Positions 56,146-64,000 of a DNA stretch of 64,000 bases are shown here, one piece after another. The notes under the pieces were generated by a model that ran no database searches, was not told the origin of the DNA, and was given only the letters and a program-made list of their open reading frames with translations. Both the position numbers and the translations under genes were made by a program. Source of the DNA: Isochrysis galbana (Eukaryota; Haptophyta; Isochrysidales; Isochrysidaceae); the NCBI GenBank assembly GCA_018136815.1, contig CM030936.1, positions 5,035,207 to 5,099,206 on the forward strand, read 5' to 3'. Positions within the stretch are counted from its first letter, which is position 1, and each line of letters begins with the position of its first letter.

Positions 56146-56400
56146 CTAACAGTCATTTTCGTCCTCTGGCTCCTCCACAACCATCTCTAGCTCCCAAGGC
56201 AGCACACGGGACTCCAAATCCTTCAACAAATCCTCCAAGACCAGATTAGTATGGCACCTCGCAAAAGCCTCTCTACTGTGGTTTGGCCCAATCTGTTGCG
56301 CTTCTTCGAGTGAATCCAATCCTCGACGGACCAAGAGCGCTCGCACCCTGACGCCGAGCAAGACAGCGCGAGAAGACAACATGCATCCCTGTCGCATTCC
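56146..56400 (-). pseudogene. Decayed hAT transposase, C-terminal part (third lineage)
   Basis: One minus frame gives SASGCERSWSVEDWIHSKKR and NRLGQTTVERLLRG; another continues HTNLVLEDLLKDLESRVLPW to EEPEDENDC. Together they form the hAT dimerisation region (C-E-R-x-W-S...WIHSKKRNRLG), broken by a frameshift near 56258. It lies beside an LTR-like repeat. Confidence 0.6.
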
Positions 56401-56622
56401 GCATTCGCGAATCGACACTCGTTAGGCTTCGCTCTTCTCTCTTCTCTTCGTCGTTCGGTATTTATCGTTATAATTCTCTGCCTTCTCTGGTTCTCGGTCA
56501 AAAGCTTCGCTTGGATGCATGGGATCGTGGGTTGTGGAGCGCTCTCTCTCTTTCTCTCGAAAGAGAAGGGACGTTTCCCCACCTTTCTTCCTCCTAGGCG
56601 CCTCGCAAATAGGTTTAATTTA
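56390..56622 (+). repeat. LTR-like repeat, long type (partial copy 3)
   Basis: Matches the first ~215 bp of 27111-27747, with an internal duplication at the start (TGTCGCATTCCGCATTCGCG). It ends after AGGTTTAATTT. Confidence 0.7.
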
Positions 56623-56690
56623 GAGGATGCAACTTGAGGTTCCCTTTTTTTTAGCCCCCCACATTGCCTTTTTCTACACCTTATACAATT

Positions 56691-58709
56691 CTAACCTTCA
56701 CCACCCCCAAAAATGTGTCGCCTCTTAGCCTTCTCTGCTTGCATATCTCTAAGGGTCCAAGAGCCCGATAGCTCGAACAGCCGGATCCTGCGCTGACCCG
56801 CTGTCCCGTTGTCACCATCGCTATCCGCGTCCGAGTCGCAATCGGTCGCGTCACCTGCGCTCGCCCGAGCGCCCGAGCCACTTGCTGAACTCATAGAAAG
56901 CACGCCACGAGACGGGTCATAAGGAGCCTCCGCCTTGTCTTGCATCTTCCGAGCAAAAGCCTCAAGCTGTGCCATTTTTGCTTCAGCGGCCGCCAAGCTT
57001 CCACGCCGCACGCCCGGCGGCGTCTTCTTAGCCTCGGCAAGGGTGGACGGGCCTGGAGAGGACACGTCCGCGTTGCTCGAGACGCCCCTGTCCCCTGTTC
57101 GTCGATTGGTCAACAAAGTGTGAGCGGTCAATGCGCTCTGGGCACAGCCTATTCCCCGCCACAACTACACGCTTCCACGCCTTTATGATGTCGTACTGGT
57201 CGCACCATGTGAACCACATCCCGGGGACGCCGAGGCGCTTGGAACCACCCAATATGGATATGAAGTCGGCGAGGGAAAGGGTCTGGAGCTCCCTTCCTTG
57301 TGCTGCAAGGTAGGCGTCCTTGTACGCATCCCTAGCCTTGTTGTAGCACCTGTGAAACGAGGAGTTGAACTGGTCTAGGGCTTGGAGGAATCCGGACGTG
57401 CCGGATTCCTCCGTGAAAATACGTATGCCGAGCTCGGCCGCTTGACCTGTGGTGGCCTCCAACACCCCGTCGCTAAAACGGGAGGCATGATTATCGAGCA
57501 AAAGAACCACAGGTCGCTCAATGGGCGTGCCCCCGGCTGCCACTTCGACCGCGCTCCGCTGATCTATCCAAGCATTCAGCCGCCGTAAATACGTCAAAAA
57601 CGTTTCCTCCGTTTGCATGCCTTCGGTGGCGTGGACTGGCAGACAAGACCGAGTTTGTCGACGCAATAGGTCGACTCCATCGTCAAAGGTGCACATCCCC
57701 AAAGGTGGCTCAACGGCCAAGTCAGAAGTTGCCCACTTCCTCTTCACCACCAGCTGCACGCCGTAGTTCCACCCGGATAGATCCCACGTCATCATCACCG
57801 TGATTGACTCCTTGGTGTTGCCCCCCCGCTGCTTGACCGCCTTGCCCTTGCGCTTGGCCACTTTCGCCCGCCGCCCGCGTTGAGGGACGTCCAAGGCCTG
57901 CGGGGTCTCGTCCGCATTTAAAACGCGGCGGGTGTCCTTGATAACCTGAGTACATGTGAGCGAGAGGGGGGCATGCTTAGCGCATGTGCACGCGAGTGCT
58001 GGGCGGGGGGCGGGGGAGGGGGGCGCATGCTTACCTTGGTCTCAGGGTCCATGACCCCTGCATCGATGAGCTCGGCCTCCAGACCATACTCGCCGTGAAA
58101 GTGGTTACGAACAACCTCCTCCGTGTACTTCTTCCCCCTTCGATATTCTTCTGCCCTTGAGCTGCCCTCCTCGATGTCGATACCGTGAGCACGCCACCAC
58201 GGGAAGATGCGTTGGAAGAACGTATGGGAGAGGTCGAGGTCGGAGTTCACGTGGTTGAGCTCGGGTGTGTTGAGGAGGACTGTGCCCTTGCCGAACTTCT
58301 TCGCCCGGTTGAACCTGTGCCGCTCCGCGAGCATCTCGCGCACTCTGACGGATATCTGGTGCCTGTTTTGGGGCTCATGCATGTCAGCGCGCGCTAGGAT
58401 CCATGCAGCGAGCTTGCGCCGCTCTACATTTGTGAGAATCTGTGAGTGTGAGTCGCGCGTTCGTTGCTCGTCCCCCTGCGCTTTCTGCAGCTCTCCCGTG
58501 ACCTTATGCCGCGTTGCCAGCGGGAACATCCCTGTGGCCATTGCTGCTTTGGCTCCGACGCTGTTCGCTCGGCAGTACGCTGCAGCCTTCCGGACGTCTT
58601 CGAGCGCGGCTGCGCGGTTTCTGGCGCGGAGATCGCGGGCCTGGATAGTATGGTGCCCAGGGGCCGGCTTAGGCTTCCTCTGGGGCTTGGGGAGGGCTCT
58701 GGGAGCCAT
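56691..58709 (-). CDS. DDE_1 superfamily transposase (pogo/jerky-like), one intron, C-terminal frameshift
   Basis: Exon 1 is 58709-58035; after an 89-bp intron (GTAAGC...CTCAG, phase 0), exon 2 runs 57945-57028. Exon 1 (225 aa) has MAPRALPKPQRKPKPAPGHH and a helical DNA-binding-like region (SVRVREMLAERHRFN). Exon 2 carries all three acidic residues: VLNADETPQA (first D), VVLLLDNHASRF (second D), GFLQALDQFNSSF (third D). The C-terminal tail continues in another frame at 57110-56691 (TPPGVRRGSLAAAEAKMAQL), so one indel or a missed intron lies near 57110. No TIRs were found. Except for that tail, it looks recent. Confidence 0.8.
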
Positions 58710-59036
58710 GGGAACGGGGGGGGGGGCGCTCTGCGAAGCGCAAGCCTCTAGAGTAGCTCTACTCTACTTTTACCTTCCCCTCTTCCCGAAGAAGGGGCAG
58801 GAGGGGGGGGGGAGGGGAGAGGCGGCGGGGGAGGCGCGGGGCGGGGCAGGCGCGAGACGGGCGCGCGGGAGAGAGAGGGGGGGGGGGGGGGAAGAGGGGG
58901 GGCGTGGCGGCGGGGCCGGGTGGGCTAGGCCGGAGCGTGAGTGTGCAGGCGGCGGCTGTTGGGGGAAGAGGGAGAGACGGGCGGGGACGAAGGCTTCTAA
59001 TAGCCGGCCAGGGCGCAAAGAGGCGCAGCCGTAGAG
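58710..59036. other. G-rich divergent intergenic region
   Basis: Dense G runs (58718-58730, 58803-58815, 58876-58892) between the transposase (minus) and the EST1/SMG7-like gene (plus). It would serve as the leader of the plus gene. Confidence 0.4.
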
Positions 59037-61952
59037 ATGCCACGCGCGCTGCTCGACGAGCTAAGGCAGCCGGACGAGAGGCGCAGGCGTGCGATACAAG
59101 CTGCTGGCCAGCGGCCCGAGCGCGACCCCGCTGTCGCCGAGGCCACGCAGCACCTGCGTAGCGAGTACAGGAGACTTCTGCTCGAACGACCGGAGGAAGC
59201 GTATGCGCAGGCGCTCGAGCGACATCTGTGGATGCGCTGCGTCTACGCCGATATTGAGCTCTTTCGGCGCAAGATGCGCAAGGCACAGGACTTTCTTAAG
59301 CAGCGCGCAAAGTCCACGGCCAGCAAGATGGCCGAGGACGCACGGCAAGATCACGCTGCGCGCGACTCGCTGAGACGGGCGACGGCAGGGCTGTCGAACA
59401 CGCTTGAGGAGGCATGCCGATTCTATGAGAATTTACTCGCGGATTTCCAACGCCTGGGTGACGTGCCTCTGCGGATCAGGCAAGGAAATGAGTCCGCTCC
59501 AGGAGGCGCTGTGCGTACTTTTGCCGCCAGCGCAAGCCAATGCGGCAGGGTGCGTATTATGGGGAGCTCGCTGCCGCGCGAGAGTGAGTGTGCTAAAGCC
59601 CAGTCTGCGCCTAAGGATGGATCGGATGTCGTTGCGGACTTTCTGGCTGCAAGTTCTCATCTTGCGGGCGGCACCCTTGACCCGAACGGACAGGCGTCCA
59701 CACGGCTTGCGGCCATTCGCGGCTTGTGTGCATCTTGCCTCACATGCCTAGGCGATCTAGAGCGCTACAAGGCTACATTGCAGCCCGGGCGAGCAGCAGA
59801 CGCAAGTGCATGTGCTGCTGCTGACGCATGCTACTGGCAGGCGCAACGGCTTGCTCCAGCCCTCGGTAACCCTCACAACCAGCTCGCCGTCCTGGCGACG
59901 TATCGCTCTGACAATCTTGAGGCCTATGCGGGATATGTGCGTGCCATACTTGCACCTTCACCCTTCATTCCGACGGCTCGAGATAATCTGGAGAGGCTCT
60001 GCCGCACCATTCTGAGCGAGCGACCGCCCCCGCCCCCGCCGAACGGGACACCAGAAGCGTTTGAGGCGGAGGCGGCACGCTTTGAGGAGGATCTTTGCTG
60101 CTTGTATGCAACCTTGTGGCTCCGTCCGCCTGCAGAGGAGCATCATCTCGTGCCGCTTTCGCAGCACATGCTTGCAAGGCTGCGGTTGCTCGCCCAGGCA
60201 CGACACATAAAGCCGGAGCGCATCCGGCTCGCTCTCGTTCTCGTACTGGGAGGACTGCATTTGCCACCGTTTGAATCGAGCAATGAGGCTGGCCTTGTGG
60301 CCAGTAGCACAAAGGGATCCAGGCACCCAGTCGGAGCCTCGCCCTTTGCCGTAGAATGCCTGGCGCGGTTCGCCATCGCCCTGGCCCCAATCGTCGACTC
60401 TGACGCTAGGAGCTGCAACACATCGGAAACTGCATCGCTACTTGCGGCTCTTGTTCCATTGGTTTTGTGGGTGACGTGCGAACATCACCAATTGGCGCTC
60501 ATGGACACTTCCCTACGCAAAGAACTGGCGTCTTCCTTTGCCAATCTAGGCAACGCGCTGCCTGTCACACCTGAGCAGCACGCCTATGGCCCTCCGATTG
60601 TGACCGAATCGCACATTCGCTGGTTGGGATTTACTCCACTCGCTCCTGCCTTTGCCACCCTTTCACGCCAACTTTCGCGAGAGAGTATTCCGCGTGGGGT
60701 CGCACCGACCGACCCAGTCGGTGAGTTGACCGCAAATGCACACCAAATCCGTTCGGCGCTTCTGCAGATCGCAGCACCTTCCGCCGGCGGCTCTTCTTCT
60801 ATGGAAGAAGGCCGATACAAGTTGCTGCCATTGTATTGGCACGCCACGAAGGGTAGATTCAGTTGTGAACGCGAGATGGTGCCGAACCGCTGGACCGATA
60901 CGGTTGGAGGGCCACCGGTGACGACTGATGATTTCCCCTTTGCGAGAAGTGTTGCGCCCAGATGCGCCGCGATGGGAGTGGCAGCAGCGACAGGGTTTCA
61001 ATCATGGGCAACGATCCCAACAGACGCGCCTCTACCGATGCACAACGCAAGTATCGTTGCACCCATACCTCCGGACCCAATGTCCCTTCCGGCACCCCGC
61101 CAATTGACGGGCCGTTGCTCCACGTCACCCCCGCCGCTAGCCTCCAGCGCGCCAGACTTTTATTCCGGAGGGCCTGCCCTCGTTGCGGCGACCAGTTCTC
61201 ATTTTGGTGCATTTGCCCAGCACGGCATGCTCAACAATGAGACAGCGGACTCAGCTAACCTAGCATTCCCAAAGGGCAGCGCACCGCTGCCACCTGCCTC
61301 TACTGACTCGCCATTAAATTCGCATGCTCTACATGGGCCGGCGCCTGATAGCTGTGGTATTCGTGTCATAGACAACCCCTTTGGGCCCCTCCCAAGTGAC
61401 TACGCTGCTTGGGCCGGGCCTGATGAGAGTGCGCATAGTGCTTGCGAAGCTCCTGCGCTTCCCGCTTTCTTTGGTACCGCTGCGACGGATCCGCGGCTTG
61501 AAATGTTGCTTGAACCGGGTGGCGCACAAGACGAGTTTAATAGCGCTGATGAGACGGCATCCGGGGCATCAGGCCTTGGCGACCTGCAGCGTGCCCTTGC
61601 TGGTTCTTCCACTACGGATCCACAACGAGAGCTTCCATACGACGTGGCGGCAGCCATCGGCCCGCCCGCAATGGGCCTGTACGCAAGCCTTGATCCTGAC
61701 TCGACAGCGGCCGCTAGCATGTCCAGTGGACTCGTCGATTCTTCCGTTCTCAGAGACTATCCCGACTATCCCAGTGGTGGTGGCTACGGCGCCGCATCGG
61801 AGCATCCTTCAACATCCAACACGTGGCGAGTGGGTGCAAACGACGGCATTCCTACTAGTGCGGCGCCTTCTCCCTTCGGCGCATGGCCATGGGCAGAACG
61901 GCCGCAACAGCATGCTACTGGCGCTCAAAGTATCTGGGCGCCGATTTCTTGA
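59037..61952 (+). CDS. EST1/SMG7-like 14-3-3/TPR-fold protein
   Basis: The product is 971 aa, single exon, start MPRALLDELRQPDERRRRA. Residues ~60-330 match the EST1/SMG7 N-terminal region: ALERHLWMRCVYADIELFRR, TLEEACRFYENLLADFQRLG, CASCLTCLGDLERYKATL, and the TPR-like ACYWQAQRLAPALGNPHNQL, AVLATYRSDNLEAYAGYVRA. In this family that region binds phosphorylated UPF1 in nonsense-mediated decay, or telomerase partners. No C-terminal PIN nuclease domain is visible, so it resembles SMG7/EST1 rather than SMG6 or SMG5. The C-terminal half is Pro/Ser/Ala-rich and disordered. Confidence 0.82.
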   Translation: MPRALLDELRQPDERRRRAIQAAGQRPERDPAVAEATQHLRSEYRRLLLERPEEAYAQALERHLWMRCVYADIELFRRKMRKAQDFLKQRAKSTASKMAEDARQDHAARDSLRRATAGLSNTLEEACRFYENLLADFQRLGDVPLRIRQGNESAPGGAVRTFAASASQCGRVRIMGSSLPRESECAKAQSAPKDGSDVVADFLAASSHLAGGTLDPNGQASTRLAAIRGLCASCLTCLGDLERYKATLQPGRAADASACAAADACYWQAQRLAPALGNPHNQLAVLATYRSDNLEAYAGYVRAILAPSPFIPTARDNLERLCRTILSERPPPPPPNGTPEAFEAEAARFEEDLCCLYATLWLRPPAEEHHLVPLSQHMLARLRLLAQARHIKPERIRLALVLVLGGLHLPPFESSNEAGLVASSTKGSRHPVGASPFAVECLARFAIALAPIVDSDARSCNTSETASLLAALVPLVLWVTCEHHQLALMDTSLRKELASSFANLGNALPVTPEQHAYGPPIVTESHIRWLGFTPLAPAFATLSRQLSRESIPRGVAPTDPVGELTANAHQIRSALLQIAAPSAGGSSSMEEGRYKLLPLYWHATKGRFSCEREMVPNRWTDTVGGPPVTTDDFPFARSVAPRCAAMGVAAATGFQSWATIPTDAPLPMHNASIVAPIPPDPMSLPAPRQLTGRCSTSPPPLASSAPDFYSGGPALVAATSSHFGAFAQHGMLNNETADSANLAFPKGSAPLPPASTDSPLNSHALHGPAPDSCGIRVIDNPFGPLPSDYAAWAGPDESAHSACEAPALPAFFGTAATDPRLEMLLEPGGAQDEFNSADETASGASGLGDLQRALAGSSTTDPQRELPYDVAAAIGPPAMGLYASLDPDSTAAASMSSGLVDSSVLRDYPDYPSGGGYGAASEHPSTSNTWRVGANDGIPTSAAPSPFGAWPWAERPQQHATGAQSIWAPIS

Positions 61953-62200
61953 CACGCAGCGTCCGGCACTCAGGATTGCTCCCCAAGGACTCTAGCGATG
62001 CTTACGTGAACTGCCTTGTAGTATGTGCCTCGCTTTGTTGCTCCTCGCGCCTCTTCTGTATCTTGTTGCTCTTATTCCCGCTTGCGTGTGGATTGATTGG
62101 GTGAGATGTGTACGAGGGGCTGTGGCTGGCAATTCTCCGCCCTACCGAATATCTACGAACGTGTGCACCCGCAATGATATATAAATAAAATTTAAATATA
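61953..62200. other. 3' flank of the EST1/SMG7-like gene
   Basis: No gene; AT-rich near 62175-62200. Confidence 0.35.
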
Positions 62201-62705
62201 AGGTGTCGTTCCGTCAATAGTGGGACATCAGTCGAATTGAGCGATCAAATGTCCACAGTTGTATTGTAGTTGTTTAACATTAGATCTTGTTAAAATTATA
62301 AGAGAGAGAGGCCGTCAAAGCTTCTTCGCTAATCACATCGGTGCATACCGTGCATGGGCACGGCGCGATGTGCATCGGTCCCCCCGCGGATACGCCGTGC
62401 GCGCGCATGTCAACCCGTTCCGTGTGTGTAGCCCCTGCGGCCCACAACTACGTAAACTGGCCATATAAGAGATGTTTCGTTACACAGCGCCTGTGATGAC
62501 TTGCAATCACATGTGCACGCCGTGCGTGGGCACGGCGCGATGTGCACCGGCGCACCCCCCGCGGGGGCGCCGTGCGTGCGCATAGCAACTTCCAGGAAGG
62601 TGCACGCTGTGCGTTCACTCTTTTCGCGGGGGAACTCTGGGCGCGGAGGACGGGCGGAACAAAGTGTGATTGCCACTCATGCAGCATAACAACTTTTTCT
62701 TCACG
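62201..62705 (+). repeat. Interspersed repeat family D, plus copy
   Basis: Starts AGGTGTCGTTCCGTCAATAG and includes GGGACATCAGTCGAATTGAG. Then come two GC-rich modules (62315-62420, 62500-62600) with GGGCACGGCGCGATGTGCA, ending GCATAACAACTTTTTCTTC. The same order occurs on the minus strand at 9590-10187. Confidence 0.75.
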
Positions 62706-62734
62706 CCGTTCCTTCTTGGCGAAAAGTGCGGAAG

Positions 62735-62905
62735 GACCTGCCCTTCCTCCTGCCCCCTTCCTCCTGCCCCCTTCCTCCTGCCCCCTTCCTCCTGCCCCCT
62801 TCCTCCTGCCCTTCCTCCTGCCCTTCCTCCTGCCCTTCCTCCTGCCCTGCCCTTCCTGCTCTTCCTCCTGCCCTGCCCTTCCTGCCCTTCCTCGTGCCCC
62901 TTCCT
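62735..62905. repeat. CTTCCTCCTGCCCC minisatellite
   Basis: About 12 imperfect tandem units of CTTCCTCCTGCCCC, shortening to CTTCCTCCTGCC. It directly precedes the ORF at 62928. Confidence 0.92.
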
Positions 62906-62927
62906 CACCTATTGCTCGTCCATCGAA

Positions 62928-63533
62928 ATGCTCATGCACACGCCAGGCGCTCACTCCAACCAGTTTCAACTCGAAGAGCGCTCCCAGACTTCCACCAAGC
63001 GCAAATGCACCCAGGAGGGAACCGACTCCAGTGTCGAGCCCGCGGTCAAGCGAACTCTCACGCCGTACACCCAGAGTGCACACATCGTCGCTCTCGACGT
63101 TCTGATCAAGAGCGCCATCCTACTCGACGACCCTGACCATGACATGGAACTGGTGTTCGAGGCCAAAAAGCAGGAATTGCTCCAACGTTTCCCCATGGCT
63201 CACCCCAGGGTACAGCGGTTCCTTTCGCTCATCCAGAAAGCACCCCCCCACCCTTGTCCAATCTTCAACCAACTTCAATTCATCGTCGCAGCAGTCGAAT
63301 GCCAGCCAGATGTGCGCTTCCACTCAAGTAGCCTCCCGCTGCTCATGGAAGCTATTCTGATGGTCATGCTTTCCAATCTACTCGGCAACTGCCCCCCATC
63401 GTCTCGCTTGCGCCCCATGTGGCATTGGACTGGGCAATCTTCGAAAGTGAACATTTTGAGCGTCGGCCTTCTTGAACAGGAGAGCATTGCAAGCCTCTTC
63501 CGACAGCTGGGCGTAGACCTCGTCGAAGGGTGA
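62928..63533 (+). CDS. Hypothetical protein between family D repeats
   Basis: A 201-aa frame from ATG 62928 (MLMHTPGAHSNQFQLEERSQ). It is protein-like, with helical blocks (IVALDVLIKSAILLDDPDHD, QELLQRFPMAHPRVQRFLSL, SSLPLLMEAILMVMLSNLL). No family is recognised. The last ~50 residues overlap an opposite-strand frame and may belong to an intron. Being framed by repeat D starts at 62201 and 63788, it may be part of an element. Confidence 0.4.
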   Translation: MLMHTPGAHSNQFQLEERSQTSTKRKCTQEGTDSSVEPAVKRTLTPYTQSAHIVALDVLIKSAILLDDPDHDMELVFEAKKQELLQRFPMAHPRVQRFLSLIQKAPPHPCPIFNQLQFIVAAVECQPDVRFHSSSLPLLMEAILMVMLSNLLGNCPPSSRLRPMWHWTGQSSKVNILSVGLLEQESIASLFRQLGVDLVEG

Positions 63534-63740
63534 GGGACTGAAGTGCGCGGCGCGCGCAAAGGTAACATAGAGACGTACTTCTCGTTCGCCTTTCGCAAGC
63601 AAGCTGGACGTGTGCACACCAGCCCGCTCCTTCTTTTCTACGGGGGGGAAGTCGATGCGCATATACCGACCGTGATGAACTAGCGTGCATGCAAATGCTG
63701 CTCGCTGGGTACCAAGGATTGTGTCACGGAAATAGACCAC
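63378..63740 (-). CDS. Hypothetical minus-strand frame, possibly an exon
   Basis: A 120-aa frame starting MVYFRDTILGTQRAAFACTL, with balanced composition (VHHGRYMRIDFPPVEKKERA, EVRLYVTFARAAHFSPSPFD). It overlaps the end of the plus-strand ORF, so only one of the two can be coding in the overlap. No family is recognised. Confidence 0.3.
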   Translation of the reverse strand: MVYFRDTILGTQRAAFACTLVHHGRYMRIDFPPVEKKERAGVHTSSLLAKGEREVRLYVTFARAAHFSPSPFDEVYAQLSEEACNALLFKKADAQNVHFRRLPSPMPHGAQARRWGAVAE

Positions 63741-63787
63741 AGTGTCTGTGCTCAGGTGTCTGGAGAAAGGGACGTCTGTAGTGTGAA

Positions 63788-63898
63788 AGGTGTCGTTCCG
63801 TCAATAGTGGGACATCAGTCGAATTGAGCGATCAAATGTCCACAGTTGTATTGTAGTTGTTTAACATTAGATCTTGTTAAAATTATAAGAGAGAGGTG
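63788..63898 (+). repeat. Interspersed repeat family D, start of a further copy
   Basis: Near-identical to 62201-62312 and running towards the end of the window, where GTGCACGCCGTGTGCATGG continues the family pattern. Confidence 0.85.
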
Positions 63899-64000
63899 CA
63901 CGCCGTGTGCATGGTGAGTGGCAATCCACACGGGGTGTGTGTGTGTGGGGGGGGGGGGGGAGCGCGCCCTGACGGCGTGCACTTGGGTGATTGCAACCCA

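Noticed and set aside
58207-59034. 275-aa plus frame antisense to the transposase
   Set aside because: It mirrors the transposase exon and then becomes Gly/Arg-rich from the G runs.

Overview
This is a eukaryotic nuclear window. Its protein genes have GT-AG introns of 56 to 211 bases, or none, and encode TAF9, SERINC, kinesin, WDR31-like and EST1/SMG7-like proteins. Several predicted products open with a signal peptide followed by a plastid-transit-like stretch; the clearest is AHAFVS at the cleavage zone of the LON-domain protein. That fits an alga with a secondary red plastid. GC richness, long poly-C/poly-G runs, very long (CT)n arrays and serine/proline-rich surface proteins make a haptophyte-type alga the best guess, but this is inference only. 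Two runs of exactly 100 N (26168-26267 and 47722-47821) are assembly gaps.

Layout. 120-3218: a TIR transposon with a target-site duplication. 3886-5088: a zeta-toxin-like P-loop protein. 6579-8489: an SFI1-like W-rich repeat protein. 8.9-10.8 kb: interspersed repeats, one with a MITE inside it. 11006-12680: a three-exon SERINC gene. 13.4-15.9 kb: a gag-protease remnant, an LTR-like piece and a composite SINE/LINE repeat. 16149-18041: a three-exon LON-domain gene on the minus strand. 18.1-19.8 kb: a second copy of one end of the TIR transposon with 203-bp tandem repeats, next to a transposase-like fragment. 20032-20670: TAF9. 22.1-23.2 kb: a LINE 3' end. 23451-25743: a three-exon 2OG-Fe(II) oxygenase whose first intron carries a CT microsatellite. 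26338-26784: a CS-domain protein. 27.1-29.6 kb: LTR repeats and an 850-bp CT array. 29932-31011: an unknown membrane protein with a possible C-terminal PH fold. 32122-32763: a small two-exon coiled-coil protein. 33.8-34.5 kb: a decayed hAT transposase. 34622-35665: a WDR31-like WD40 protein. 38101-39207: a coiled-coil protein. 39.8-40.3 kb: another hAT fragment. 41102-43900: a kinesin. 44.2-51.0 kb: a repeat-rich zone with almost no host genes. 51692-54107: a serine/proline-rich surface protein, broken in this sequence by frameshifts at G runs. 55.6-56.6 kb: a second MITE, a third hAT remnant and an LTR piece. 56.7-58.7 kb: a nearly intact DDE_1 transposase with one intron. 59037-61952: an EST1/SMG7-like protein. 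62.2-64 kb: direct repeats flanking a small coding block.

I see no operon-like or pathway-like clustering. The host genes are independent housekeeping, cytoskeletal/ciliary and plastid genes set in a mobile-element landscape. The ciliary/centrosomal theme (SFI1-like, WDR31-like, kinesin) fits a flagellated cell. The strongest new observations concern the mobile DNA: two MITE insertions with perfect 8-bp duplications, a TIR family with duplicated target sites, a non-autonomous element that shares the 3' tail of a LINE, a CT microsatellite serving as the polypyrimidine tract of an intron, and a surface-protein gene shifted between frames at homopolymers. I found no convincing undescribed multi-gene system.
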